Positions 1 through 5,952 of a stretch of 5,952 nucleotides of DNA are shown here, piece by piece. How positions within the stretch are numbered: position 1 is the stretch's first letter; each line of letters starts with the position of its first letter. The translations under genes were made by a program, and so were the position numbers. Below the pieces are notes generated by a model. It saw only the letters and a list, made by a program, of their open reading frames with translations, was not told where the DNA came from and did not search any database. Source of the stretch: Lachnospiraceae bacterium (GTDB taxonomy: Bacteria > Bacillota > Clostridia > Lachnospirales > Lachnospiraceae); assembly GCA_017404585.1 (NCBI GenBank), contig JAFRCB010000140.1:1-5952 (forward strand). Direction: 5' to 3'.

Positions 1-1326
1 GAGCTCTCCGAGCTTTGCCTTGAACAGTCTACTATCGACCATACATTATATGCGATCAAGGATGTCAAGAGGGGGCTTAGGGATCTGAACGGCAACGGTG
101 TCGTCGCCGGTCTGACACAGATCTCGGAAATTAACTCTTTCAGACATGAAAACGGCAGGAAGATTCCGATAGAGGGCGAACTCTTTTACCGGGGAATTCC
201 GATAGAAAAACTTACGAGCGGTTTCATCGGCGAAAAACGATATGGGTTCGAGGAGACCACATATCTTCTCCTTTTCGGCAAGCTTCCGAATGAACAGCAG
301 CTGAAAGCCTTCAAACAGATGCTGGTCGCGCAGCGATCCCTTCCCACGAACTTTACAAGGGACGTAATAATGAAGGCTCCGAGTAAGGATATCATGAATT
401 CACTCGCGAAATCCGTCCTGACGCTGGCTTCTTATGACAAGTACGCGGATGACACATCACTGCCGAATGTTCTCCGCCAGTGCGTCAACCTCATTGCGAC
501 ATTCCCAATGCTGGCGGTATACGCCTATCAGGCCTACAACCACTATGAACTGGGACACAGCCTGTATATCCACAACCCTTCAAGAAAGCTGGGAACTGCG
601 GAGAACATACTGAGGATGCTCCGCCCGGATAAGCAGTATTCCGAGATCGAAGCCCGGGTGCTGGATCTTGCTCTGGTCCTTCATATGGAACACGGCGGTG
701 GTAATAACTCGACATTTACCATGCATGTTGTCACTTCCTCCGGAACTGATACATACTCAGCGGTAGCGGCTTCTCTGGCCTCTCTGAAGGGACCGAAGCA
801 TGGCGGGGCTAACATCAAAGTCATGCAGATGTTCAAAGACCTTCGGGAAAATGTGAAGGATCTGAAGGACGACGATGAGATCCGTTTCTATCTCAACAAA
901 CTGCTTGCCCGGGAAGCATTTGACCGCAGAGGACTTATTTACGGATTCGGTCACGCGGTATACTCGATCTCCGACCCGAGAGCGCAGATATTCAGGCAGT
1001 ATGTGGAAAAACTGGCGGCAGCCAAGGGTGAGCAGGAAACATATGACCTCTACAGCAGGGTCGAACGCCTTGCGCCGCTAGTCATTGCCGAGAAACGCCA
1101 TATTTATAAGGGCGTTTCCACAAATGTTGATTTTTATTCCGGCCTGGTCTATGACATGCTGGGACTGCCTGTCGAGCTGTATACACCGATATTTGCAATT
1201 GCAAGAATCGTCGGCTGGAGTGCGCATCGACTGGAAGAGCTCATTAACATGGACAAAATTATACGTCCTGCTTACGTCAGCATATCCGACCGGGCTGAGT
1301 ATGTCCCCATGCAGGATAGAATCTGA
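1..1326 (+). CDS. gltA: citrate synthase, 5'-truncated by the window edge
   Basis: Cytoplasmic enzyme condensing oxaloacetate and acetyl-CoA to citrate; in fermentative clostridia it usually supplies 2-oxoglutarate and glutamate through a partial TCA cycle. The frame is open from base 1 and ends at TGA 1324-1326, giving 441 visible residues; by comparison with clostridial homologues probably only some 10-25 N-terminal residues are missing. The family catalytic residues are all visible (visible numbering): the first histidine in KGPKHGGAN (H267), the second in GFGHAVYSISDPRAQIF (H318), and the aspartate in NVDFYSG (D377). The LHMEHGGGNNST segment (about 227-238) and GHAVY in place of GHRVY are typical of the clostridial subgroup. 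The C-terminal VGWSAHRLEEL stretch also fits. No clear intrinsic terminator follows, so read-through into the next gene is possible. 2-methylcitrate synthase is a related alternative, but nothing nearby suggests propionate metabolism. Confidence 0.95.
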   Translation, partial: ELSELCLEQSTIDHTLYAIKDVKRGLRDLNGNGVVAGLTQISEINSFRHENGRKIPIEGELFYRGIPIEKLTSGFIGEKRYGFEETTYLLLFGKLPNEQQLKAFKQMLVAQRSLPTNFTRDVIMKAPSKDIMNSLAKSVLTLASYDKYADDTSLPNVLRQCVNLIATFPMLAVYAYQAYNHYELGHSLYIHNPSRKLGTAENILRMLRPDKQYSEIEARVLDLALVLHMEHGGGNNSTFTMHVVTSSGTDTYSAVAASLASLKGPKHGGANIKVMQMFKDLRENVKDLKDDDEIRFYLNKLLAREAFDRRGLIYGFGHAVYSISDPRAQIFRQYVEKLAAAKGEQETYDLYSRVERLAPLVIAEKRHIYKGVSTNVDFYSGLVYDMLGLPVELYTPIFAIARIVGWSAHRLEELINMDKIIRPAYVSISDRAEYVPMQDRI

Positions 1327-1373
1327 CAACTTCATCTTATCGGGGGGATATTCACGCAAAGAGATAAAATTAT

Positions 1374-1402
1374 TTGAGCAATTGGCATAAAAAGAGTATA
1401 AT
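1374..1402 (+). promoter_or_regulatory. sigma-A-type promoter for the shikimate kinase-like gene
   Basis: A perfect TATAAT (-10) lies at 1397-1402. It is preceded at exactly 17 bases by TTGAGC (1374-1379), which matches the -35 consensus at four of six positions. Transcription would start near 1409, giving a leader of about 55 bases before the ATG at 1465. The position between two same-strand genes without an obvious terminator suggests that the downstream gene can be expressed independently of citrate synthase. This is a motif-based call only. Confidence 0.6.
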
Positions 1403-1464
1403 AGAATCAATAGAGTTGTTTACTTATCGGATTATGATCTAAACAGAATTAAAAGGACAGCATT

Positions 1465-2001
1465 ATGGATAACATTATTCTCGAAGGGTTTATGGGTTCC
1501 GGAAAAAGCGCAGTGGCAAAAGCGCTTTCGAAGAGATTGGAGCTGCCTCTGGTTGACGTCGATAAGATGATAGAGGCAAAACTTAAGATGAGGACCACTG
1601 AAGTATATGACCGATTCGGAGATGCGTATTACCGTGCTATGGAGACGATGATCCTGATCGAGCTTCAGTCTGGAGTAGAACGTTCTGTTATTGTTCTCGG
1701 CAGCGGCCTTGCCCTGATGCCAAAGAACGCCGGATATCTGGAAAAGCTGGGAACTGTATATTATCTGAAAGTTAAACTGGATACAGTGGTCGCCAAGCTG
1801 GCAAAGCAGGAGAAGCATGCATGGCTTCGTGCCGGCGATCTTGAGGAGCGTGTCAGCAAGATGATGAAGGAGCGCGAACCTGCTTACAGGCGTATTGCAG
1901 ATGTAACAATCGAAGTCGACGGTAAGAGCGTCGATGAGATCTGCGACGAGATCATCTCCTCCATAGAGAGCACAGGAAGCGGGCAAACCACGGAGGGATA
2001 A
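1465..2001 (+). CDS. shikimate kinase family protein (AroK-like), with altered active-site motifs
   Basis: A 178-residue P-loop kinase of normal shikimate kinase length; canonical members phosphorylate shikimate to shikimate 3-phosphate with ATP. Seen: Walker A GFMGSGKS (residues 8-15), the DxD pair D31/D33, the FGDAYYRAME segment with R57, and REPAYRRIAD with R137. D33, R57 and R137 match the shikimate-contacting Asp34, Arg58 and Arg136 of the Mycobacterium tuberculosis enzyme. Two motifs depart from the family. The GGG that touches shikimate is GSG (79-81). The lid motif RPLL reads HAWL (118-121), so the lid arginine that contacts ATP phosphates is histidine; the 19-residue spacing from this site to R137 is unchanged, so the alignment needs no gap. 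The ATG is supported by AAAAGGA at 1451-1457. The gene has its own promoter and converges on aroE. It may be a weak or altered-specificity kinase, since a canonical shikimate kinase domain is encoded 2 kb downstream. Confidence 0.85.
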   Translation: MDNIILEGFMGSGKSAVAKALSKRLELPLVDVDKMIEAKLKMRTTEVYDRFGDAYYRAMETMILIELQSGVERSVIVLGSGLALMPKNAGYLEKLGTVYYLKVKLDTVVAKLAKQEKHAWLRAGDLEERVSKMMKEREPAYRRIADVTIEVDGKSVDEICDEIISSIESTGSGQTTEG

Positions 2002-2017
2002 GTATTTAGCGTGTAAT

Positions 2018-2046
2018 AAAGGGCGGCTCACTGCGAGCCGCCTTTT
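2018..2046. terminator. bidirectional intrinsic terminator between convergent genes
   Basis: A perfect 8-bp GC-rich stem (GGCGGCTC at 2022-2029 with GAGCCGCC at 2035-2042) closes a 5-base loop. It can be extended outward by AAA at 2018-2020 pairing with TTT at 2044-2046. TTTT follows on the + strand, and CCTTTATT follows on the - strand. It lies 20 bases after the + strand kinase-like gene and about 60 bases past the end of aroE on the opposite strand, so it can serve both. The U-tracts are short, so efficiency is uncertain. Confidence 0.85.
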
Positions 2047-2105
2047 ACGTGGGAATTGTGTCAGCATAATGACGGGCAGTGTGGTCAAATCCCGCTGATG
2101 AAGAT

Positions 2106-2963
2106 TTAGAACAGGGCCTCTTTGATTTCCCGCACAGGGAATTCGCGTCCTGTCCAGATCCTGAAGGATTCCGCCCCCTGATAGAGCAGCATGGGAAGAC
2201 CGTTTTCAATCTTGCACCCGCAGGCTGAAGCCATCCTGAGGAGGTGCGTCTCGCGGGGATTGTAAATTGCGTCAAAGACGTTCAGGCCCGGATAAAAGAA
2301 TGATGGGTCGGGTATAGGGGAGGCATCTTTGTAAGAGATATCATCGGGACCCTTTTTCATGCCGACGCTCGTTGCGTTTACAAGCAGGGAACAAAGCCCT
2401 GTATACTTTCTCAGGGAATCTCTGTCGGCGAGGGCGTGAAAGCTTATGCGTGTGCTGTAGCTGCCCGAAAGCTCATCTGCGATCCTTTTGACGCGGTCCA
2501 GAGAGGATTCGCGGTTAAAGAACACGAAAATGCTGTCCGCACCGGCGAGTACGCTGTCGATCAGGATCGCTGAAGCTGCGCCTCCCGTGCCGAGGAGTGT
2601 GATTTTCTGTCCGTTAATCTGAAAACCGGCTTCATTTGCCGCGCGTACAAAACCGCGGCCATCGGTCGTATCCCCGAAAAGTTTTCCGTTTACCACTTTG
2701 ACTGTGTTCACGGAACGACCGATCCGGGCAGCCTCGGAGAGTTCATCACATAAGTCACACATGGCGGTCTTGTCCGGCATAGTAACATTAAAGCCACATG
2801 CACCGGAAGATCCGAGCTCTTCTACGACTTTCGGAAGAGCAGTCTCATCAGCCTCACAGAGCCCGTACTCGGCGTCAATGCCCGTAAGTCTGAAGGCCAG
2901 ATTGTGCATTTTCGGTGAGAAACTGTGGGAGATCGGACTCCCGACAAGGTAATATTTCTGCAT
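2106..2963 (-). CDS. aroE: shikimate dehydrogenase (NADP+)
   Basis: 285-residue cytoplasmic enzyme reducing 3-dehydroshikimate to shikimate, the fourth shikimate-pathway step. The N-terminal substrate domain shows the shikimate-binding SPISHSFSPKMHN (residues 9-21), the catalytic lysine in FNVTMPDK (K65), N86 in SVNTV and the catalytic aspartate in GDTTDGRGF (D101). The dinucleotide domain has GTGGAA (125-130), then NRESS (150-154) at the position where NADP-dependent members have NRT/S. NATSVGM (196-202), FDAIYNP (230-236) and MLLYQGAESF with Q262 complete the family signature. Length is typical. The start at 2963 is chosen because AAAGGAG lies 6 bases upstream and the family N-terminus begins there; a 25-residue in-frame extension to 3038 is basic and unlike the family. 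It is transcribed divergently from the gene for the preceding and following enzymes. A quinate/shikimate dehydrogenase is a less likely alternative. Confidence 0.95.
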   Translation of the reverse strand: MQKYYLVGSPISHSFSPKMHNLAFRLTGIDAEYGLCEADETALPKVVEELGSSGACGFNVTMPDKTAMCDLCDELSEAARIGRSVNTVKVVNGKLFGDTTDGRGFVRAANEAGFQINGQKITLLGTGGAASAILIDSVLAGADSIFVFFNRESSLDRVKRIADELSGSYSTRISFHALADRDSLRKYTGLCSLLVNATSVGMKKGPDDISYKDASPIPDPSFFYPGLNVFDAIYNPRETHLLRMASACGCKIENGLPMLLYQGAESFRIWTGREFPVREIKEALF

Positions 2964-2976
2964 TATATACTCCTTT

Positions 2977-3004
2977 GCAGACCGGAAAAGTGAATTCGGT
3001 CTGC
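2977..3004. repeat. 8-bp perfect inverted repeat next to the aroE ribosome binding site
   Basis: GCAGACCG (2977-2984) and CGGTCTGC (2997-3004) are exact reverse complements separated by 12 bases. Read on the aroE transcript strand, the second arm ends directly against the AAAGGAG ribosome binding site. The element could be an operator for a dimeric regulator or an RNA hairpin influencing aroE translation. No U-tract follows on the + strand, so a terminator is unlikely. Confidence 0.6.
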
Positions 3005-3036
3005 GATAAAAACGTGACCGGTATCGGTCTTTTATC
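3005..3036. repeat. imperfect inverted repeat upstream of aroD-aroK
   Basis: GATAAAA (3005-3011) pairs with TTTTATC (3030-3036), and the inner GACCG (3016-3020) pairs with CGGTC (3025-3029) around a GTAT loop; ACGT (3012-3015) is a one-sided bulge. The inner arms reuse the ACCGG...CGGTCT elements of the neighbouring repeat at 2977-3004, at a shorter spacing. The arrangement suggests a repeated regulator site or a leader hairpin. Function is not shown by the sequence. Confidence 0.4.
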
Positions 3037-3061
3037 ATATCATAATAAGGGAAAAAGAAAA

Positions 3062-4348
3062 ATGTTTGAAGTTAGAAATATCAAGTTCGGCGGCAGGCCT
3101 GCTATCGCTGTACCGTTGACCGGCAGGACAGAGGCAGAAATCTGCGCCGAGGCTGCAGCAGCCCGCACCGAGGCGGATCTTATTGAACTGCGCGCGGATG
3201 CATTCGAAGGAATCCGTGACACCATGAGACTTCTTGATCTCCTCTCAAATGTGAGGGGAGTATTCGAAGGGCCGATCCTGTTTACTCTGAGGTCAGAGCG
3301 TGAAGGCGGGCTTTTTGATGCGGATCCTGAAGAATATCTGGATATTCTCCGGATCGCGATATCGAGCGGCTGCATAGATTTGATCGACATTGAATTTGGA
3401 ACAGGCATTACCGCTGAAGCTCTTGAGTACGGGATATCCACTGCGCAGATGCTGGCCGAAGAAGCTAAAAGCTTCGGCATCCGCGTTATCATGTCAGAGC
3501 ATGATTTTTCGTCAACCCACAGCCGTGCTGACATTTATACGGCTATGGAGCAGATGAGGGACTGCGGGGCGGATATCGCCAAGGGGGCTTATATGCCGCG
3601 GACCGCGGAAGACGTCGACGAGGTCCTTGCTGCCGGTCTAAAAGCTAAAGAAAAGCTCGGGATCCCGACTATTCTCATATCCATGGGAGAGTCCGGTCAA
3701 ATGACGCGGACATACGGGGAAGTTTACGGCTCGGCAGTTACATTTGCCTGCCTCGATGGGAGAGCAAGCGCGCCCGGCCAGATGGAGGCTCATAAAATGC
3801 GGGACGTACTCTCCGTCCGCCATGACAGGATACGAGAGTCGGACACTTTGTTCCTCATCGGTTTCATGGGCACAGGCAAATCGAGCGTTGCCGGGGAACT
3901 CGGACGGATATGCGGTCGTCGTGTGATTGAAATGGATGAAGAAATCGAAAAACGGCAGGGAATGTCCATCCCGGATATATTTGAACGGTTCGGCGAGAAA
4001 TTCTTCAGGGATTTGGAGACGGAATTAATTGAATCGCTTGCCGGAGAGAGCGGCTGTATTGTGTCCTGCGGGGGAGGAGCTGTCCTGAGAGCCCGAAATA
4101 TTGTGCTTATGAAGAGCATCGGAAGAATCGTGCTGCTTACAGCCTCGGCGGAGACTGTTTATCAGAGGCTGCTTAATGAAGCTGAGACGCGACCGATTCT
4201 TTCGGGACGTTTTTCGCCGGAAGGGATATTACATCTGCAGAATGCCCGCAGAGAACATTATGAGGAAGCGCAGGACATCACTATTGCGACGGACGGGAGA
4301 ACAGTGGAAGAAATTGCGCGTGACATTAAGAGCCGGATCAATTGGTAA
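3062..4348 (+). CDS. aroD-aroK: bifunctional type I 3-dehydroquinate dehydratase / shikimate kinase
   Basis: A 428-residue cytoplasmic fusion for the third and fifth shikimate-pathway steps. Residues 1 to about 252 are a complete type I (Schiff-base) dehydroquinase: LIELRAD (40-46), FTLRSEREGG (74-83), DLIDIEF (106-112), the catalytic histidine in MSEHDFSSTH (H147), the Schiff-base lysine in GADIAKGAYMP (K174), R216 in MTRTYGEVYGSAVTF, and ASAPGQ (235-240). Residues about 262-428 are a complete shikimate kinase: Walker A GFMGTGKS (267-274), EMDEEIE with D292, FFRDLE with R316, GGG (337-339), lid RPIL (377-380) and ARREHY with R396. About ten residues link the two folds. ATG 3062 is chosen because the family N-terminus begins there and AAGGGA lies 9 bases upstream; the in-frame extension to 2915 overlaps aroE and looks random. 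The first acid of the kinase DxD is glutamate (E290), a mild change. Fusing non-consecutive steps is notable, the intervening enzyme being the divergent aroE. Confidence 0.93.
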   Translation: MFEVRNIKFGGRPAIAVPLTGRTEAEICAEAAAARTEADLIELRADAFEGIRDTMRLLDLLSNVRGVFEGPILFTLRSEREGGLFDADPEEYLDILRIAISSGCIDLIDIEFGTGITAEALEYGISTAQMLAEEAKSFGIRVIMSEHDFSSTHSRADIYTAMEQMRDCGADIAKGAYMPRTAEDVDEVLAAGLKAKEKLGIPTILISMGESGQMTRTYGEVYGSAVTFACLDGRASAPGQMEAHKMRDVLSVRHDRIRESDTLFLIGFMGTGKSSVAGELGRICGRRVIEMDEEIEKRQGMSIPDIFERFGEKFFRDLETELIESLAGESGCIVSCGGGAVLRARNIVLMKSIGRIVLLTASAETVYQRLLNEAETRPILSGRFSPEGILHLQNARREHYEEAQDITIATDGRTVEEIARDIKSRINW

Positions 4349-4376
4349 CAAAAGACCCAAGACATTAACAAACTTC

Positions 4377-4405
4377 TTGCAAGCGTTCTGTTTTTATTAT
4401 AAAAT
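4377..4405 (+). promoter_or_regulatory. probable efp promoter
   Basis: TTGCAA (4377-4382) and TAAAAT (4400-4405) are separated by exactly 17 bases, matching the sigma-A consensus at four of six and five of six positions. Transcription would begin about 4412, leaving a leader of some 23 bases that contains only the ribosome binding site. An overlapping TATAAA (4398-4403) is an alternative -10. No hairpin terminator is visible between the fusion gene stop at 4348 and this site, so efp may also be read from upstream. Confidence 0.5.
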
Positions 4406-4434
4406 GAGTTGTACACCATGAAGGAGGATTACAC

Positions 4435-4992
4435 ATGATATCAGCAGGTGATTTTAAAAACGGTTTAACTCTCGAAATCGACGGACAGGTCATGCAGATT
4501 GTTGAGTTCCAGCATGTAAAGCCGGGCAAAGGCGCTGCTTTCGTTCGTACAAAGATGAGAAACGTGATCAACGGAGGTGTTGTTGAGAAGACTTTCCGCC
4601 CCACAGAAAAGTTCCCGGCAGCCAGAATTGATCGTAAGGATCAGGAATATCTCTATAATGACGGAGATCTTTATTATTTCATGGATCCGGAGACATACGA
4701 TCAGATCATGATCAATGCAGACGTCATCGGCGACGCTATGAAGTTCGTCAAGCCGAATGATGTTGTAAAGGTATGCTCCTACAACGGCAATGTATTCAGC
4801 GTTGAGCCGCCTCTGTTCGTAGAACTTGAGGTAACGGACACAGAGCCGGGCTTTGCAGGCAACACCGCACAGGGCGCTACAAAGCCGGCGACAGTCGAGA
4901 CCGGCGCTACGATCCAGGTCCCGCTGTTCGTGAGCATTGGCGACGTAGTAAAAATCGACACAAGATCATCTGAATATCTTTCAAGAGTATAA
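4435..4992 (+). CDS. efp: translation elongation factor P
   Basis: 185-residue EF-P, the usual length. It binds between the P and E sites of stalled ribosomes and promotes peptide-bond formation at consecutive prolines. The N-terminal KOW-like domain (1 to about 60) starts [17 protein letters not shown] and carries the tip loop [12 protein letters not shown], where K32 is the position modified in other bacteria. The middle OB domain (about 65-127) includes the [10 protein letters not shown] segment, and the C-terminal OB domain (about 128-185) ends with the family signature [20 protein letters not shown]. The start is fixed by a strong AAGGAGG (4421-4427) 7 bases upstream. K32 is preserved, but no gene for a known lysine-modifying enzyme (epmA/epmB) is in the window, so the modification cannot be judged. 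In many Firmicutes efp lies next to a dehydroquinase gene and a proline peptidase gene; here only the dehydroquinase neighbour is present. Confidence 0.97.
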   Translation: MISAGDFKNGLTLEIDGQVMQIVEFQHVKPGKGAAFVRTKMRNVINGGVVEKTFRPTEKFPAARIDRKDQEYLYNDGDLYYFMDPETYDQIMINADVIGDAMKFVKPNDVVKVCSYNGNVFSVEPPLFVELEVTDTEPGFAGNTAQGATKPATVETGATIQVPLFVSIGDVVKIDTRSSEYLSRV

Positions 4993-4997
4993 ATTAA

Positions 4998-5033
4998 AGG
5001 CCTTCCCGAAATTCGGGGAGGCCTCTTAATTTT
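4998..5033 (+). terminator. intrinsic terminator after efp
   Basis: An 11-bp stem (4998-5008 with 5014-5024, including one G-U pair) starts 5 bases past the efp stop codon; its arms begin AGGCCT and end AGGCCT around a 5-base AAATT loop. It is followed by CTTAATTTT, an interrupted U-tract. The long stem and position make termination of efp very likely, so the following gene needs its own promoter. Confidence 0.9.
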
Positions 5034-5088
5034 CTACCACTATTTTTTACCACTTATCATTCCCTCGTCTCATAAGTCTCCGGTGGAC

Positions 5089-5119
5089 GGAATGCGAGAT
5101 GCGTTCTGCCGCATATTCC
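5089..5119 (+). repeat. small inverted repeat in the leader of the DUF5688-type gene
   Basis: GGAATGCG (5089-5096) can pair with CGCATATTCC (5110-5119) leaving a 2-base bulge. ATGCG occurs twice (5092-5096 and 5099-5103), and either copy can pair with CGCAT (5110-5114), so two alternative hairpins are possible. They lie about 25 bases upstream of the start codon. The element may be fortuitous. I saw no convincing promoter elsewhere in 5034-5143. Confidence 0.25.
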
Positions 5120-5143
5120 CGAATAAATAAAAAGGAGAAATTT

Positions 5144-5952
5144 ATGAATTACGAGGAATTTAAAATGCGAATCTACAGTATGGTGAGAGATGAGTTCGAC
5201 GACAGGACCGAAGTGACCCTGAAATCGGTCAGAAAGAATAACGGGGTGATACTCGACGGACTTACCATAAGACCTGAACGCAAGTGCATAGCCCCCACGA
5301 TCTATGTCAATCAGTACTCCGGACGATACAGAGAAGGACTCTCTCTCAGTGCGATTGTGAGGATCATTCTGGAGGAGAATAAACATTACTCGATTGATTT
5401 TCCGATCAACGTGGATGAATTTCTTAAGTTTGACAACTTGAAGGAACGAATCCGATATCGGCTTGTCAATTATGCGATGAATGAGGAGCTGCTTTCTGAT
5501 ATTCCCCATGAGAAGTTCCTTGATCTTGCGAAAATCTATTATTATGAGATACAGGACAGTCGTTTTCCGTCCGCTTTTTGTACGATTCGAAATTCAGATA
5601 TCCCGCGCTGGGGAATCAGCGGAGAAGATCTGAACAGGACTGCAGACGCCAATATGCTGTCCTGTGAACCGCCCAGGATATACACCATGAGAGAAATGGT
5701 GGATATGCTTGCAAATGGCTCGCAGAACGTCGGAGAAGTGCCGGATCCCGTTGTCCCGATGTATATACTGACAAGTAAGAGCCGCTGCTTCGGGGCTTCG
5801 ACTATACTCTATGACAACGTATTCAGTGAATTTGAAGGACTTATTGAGGGAGATCTCTTTGTGCTTCCGAGCAGCGTCCACGAGGTCATCGTGACGCCCG
5901 CGTCCGGAGGATTCTCCGGGTTCGAGCTTGAACGCATGGTCACTGAGATCAA
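5144..5952 (+). CDS. DUF5688 family protein, 3'-truncated by the window edge
   Basis: An open frame from ATG 5144 runs off the right edge with 269 complete codons. AAAGGAG (5131-5137) 6 bases upstream fixes the start. Function is unknown. The sequence matches my memory of DUF5688, a cytoplasmic family common and often multi-copy in Lachnospiraceae: KNNGVILDGLTI (31-42), APTIYVNQY (50-58), RLVNYAMNEELL (106-117), IPHEKFLDLA (120-129), CTIRNSDIPRWGIS (146-159), MYILTSKSRCFGAS (206-219) and LPSSVHEVIV (241-250). There is no signal peptide or membrane segment. Members I recall are roughly 300 residues or slightly longer, so little is likely missing. The strong terminator after efp makes this a separate transcription unit, so its neighbours say nothing about its role. 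No catalytic motif can be pointed out. The family name is from recall, not from a search. Confidence 0.8.
   Translation, partial: MNYEEFKMRIYSMVRDEFDDRTEVTLKSVRKNNGVILDGLTIRPERKCIAPTIYVNQYSGRYREGLSLSAIVRIILEENKHYSIDFPINVDEFLKFDNLKERIRYRLVNYAMNEELLSDIPHEKFLDLAKIYYYEIQDSRFPSAFCTIRNSDIPRWGISGEDLNRTADANMLSCEPPRIYTMREMVDMLANGSQNVGEVPDPVVPMYILTSKSRCFGASTILYDNVFSEFEGLIEGDLFVLPSSVHEVIVTPASGGFSGFELERMVTEI

Larger units (their letters stand above)
2964..3061. promoter_or_regulatory. divergent aroE / aroD-aroK intergenic control region
   Basis: These 98 bases must hold the promoters of both divergent genes unless transcription reads in from outside. Ribosome binding sites are clear: AAAGGAG (- strand, 2976-2970) for aroE and AAGGGA (3047-3052) for the fusion gene. 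A - strand TATGAT (3039-3034) is a plausible aroE -10 element, but nothing resembling a -35 lies 16-18 bases upstream. On the + strand CATAAT (3041-3046) sits too close to the start codon to be a convincing -10. No promoter is therefore assigned with confidence. Two inverted repeats, listed separately, occupy most of the space. Confidence 0.5.

Noticed and set aside
1334..1370. Possible terminator after citrate synthase (ATCTTATC with GATAAAAT)
   Set aside because: The arms are AT-rich, mismatched and separated by 21 bases, with no U-tract in the right place.
2060..2073. Small palindrome GTCA...TGAC between the convergent genes
   Set aside because: Four-base arms are expected by chance; the strong hairpin at 2018-2046 explains termination.
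1432..2088. 218-codon open frame on the - strand opposite the shikimate kinase-like gene
   Set aside because: It covers the whole kinase gene in antisense and overlaps the terminator. Its translation is rich in Cys, His and Leu with no recognisable motif, and the + strand frame is clearly a P-loop kinase.
2964..3038. Upstream in-frame extension of aroE adding 25 residues
   Set aside because: The added residues are arginine-rich and do not resemble the family, and AAAGGAG sits just ahead of the internal ATG at 2963.
2915..3061. Upstream in-frame extension of the aroD-aroK gene
   Set aside because: It would overlap the aroE start, run through the intergenic repeats and add residues unlike any dehydroquinase N-terminus. 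ATG 3062 has a proper ribosome binding site.
5057..5509. 150-codon open frame on the - strand
   Set aside because: It is the antisense shadow of the DUF5688-type gene and its leader, which has a strong ribosome binding site and family motifs on the + strand.

Overview
The window looks like chromosomal DNA from an anaerobic Firmicute of class Clostridia, probably Lachnospiraceae. The grounds are strong AAGGAGG-type ribosome binding sites, the clostridial flavour of the citrate synthase and AroE, and a gene at the right edge that matches my memory of DUF5688, a family found almost only in Lachnospiraceae. This assignment is inference from protein character; no rRNA or other marker is present.

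Layout, left to right: (1) the 3' part of a citrate synthase gene (+), open at the left edge; (2) a short gap with a good sigma-A promoter, then a stand-alone shikimate-kinase-family gene (+) whose active site is partly degenerate; (3) a bidirectional hairpin terminator between that gene and the convergent aroE (shikimate dehydrogenase, - strand); (4) a 98-base divergent intergenic region with two related inverted repeats; (5) a two-domain gene (+) encoding type I 3-dehydroquinate dehydratase fused to a canonical shikimate kinase; (6) efp, elongation factor P (+), with its own likely promoter and a clear terminator; (7) a DUF5688-type gene (+), running off the right edge.

The core is a shikimate-pathway cluster. 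The fusion protein's N-terminal half makes 3-dehydroshikimate, AroE reduces it to shikimate, and the fusion's C-terminal half phosphorylates shikimate, so two divergent genes encode three consecutive steps. A second, diverged shikimate kinase lies close by. Citrate synthase feeds the 2-oxoglutarate/glutamate branch, and EF-P rescues ribosomes stalled at proline runs. I found no mobile element, CRISPR array, tRNA or rRNA. Most of the window is housekeeping DNA. The points worth a second look are the AroD-AroK fusion, the degenerate second kinase and the repeats between aroE and the fusion gene.
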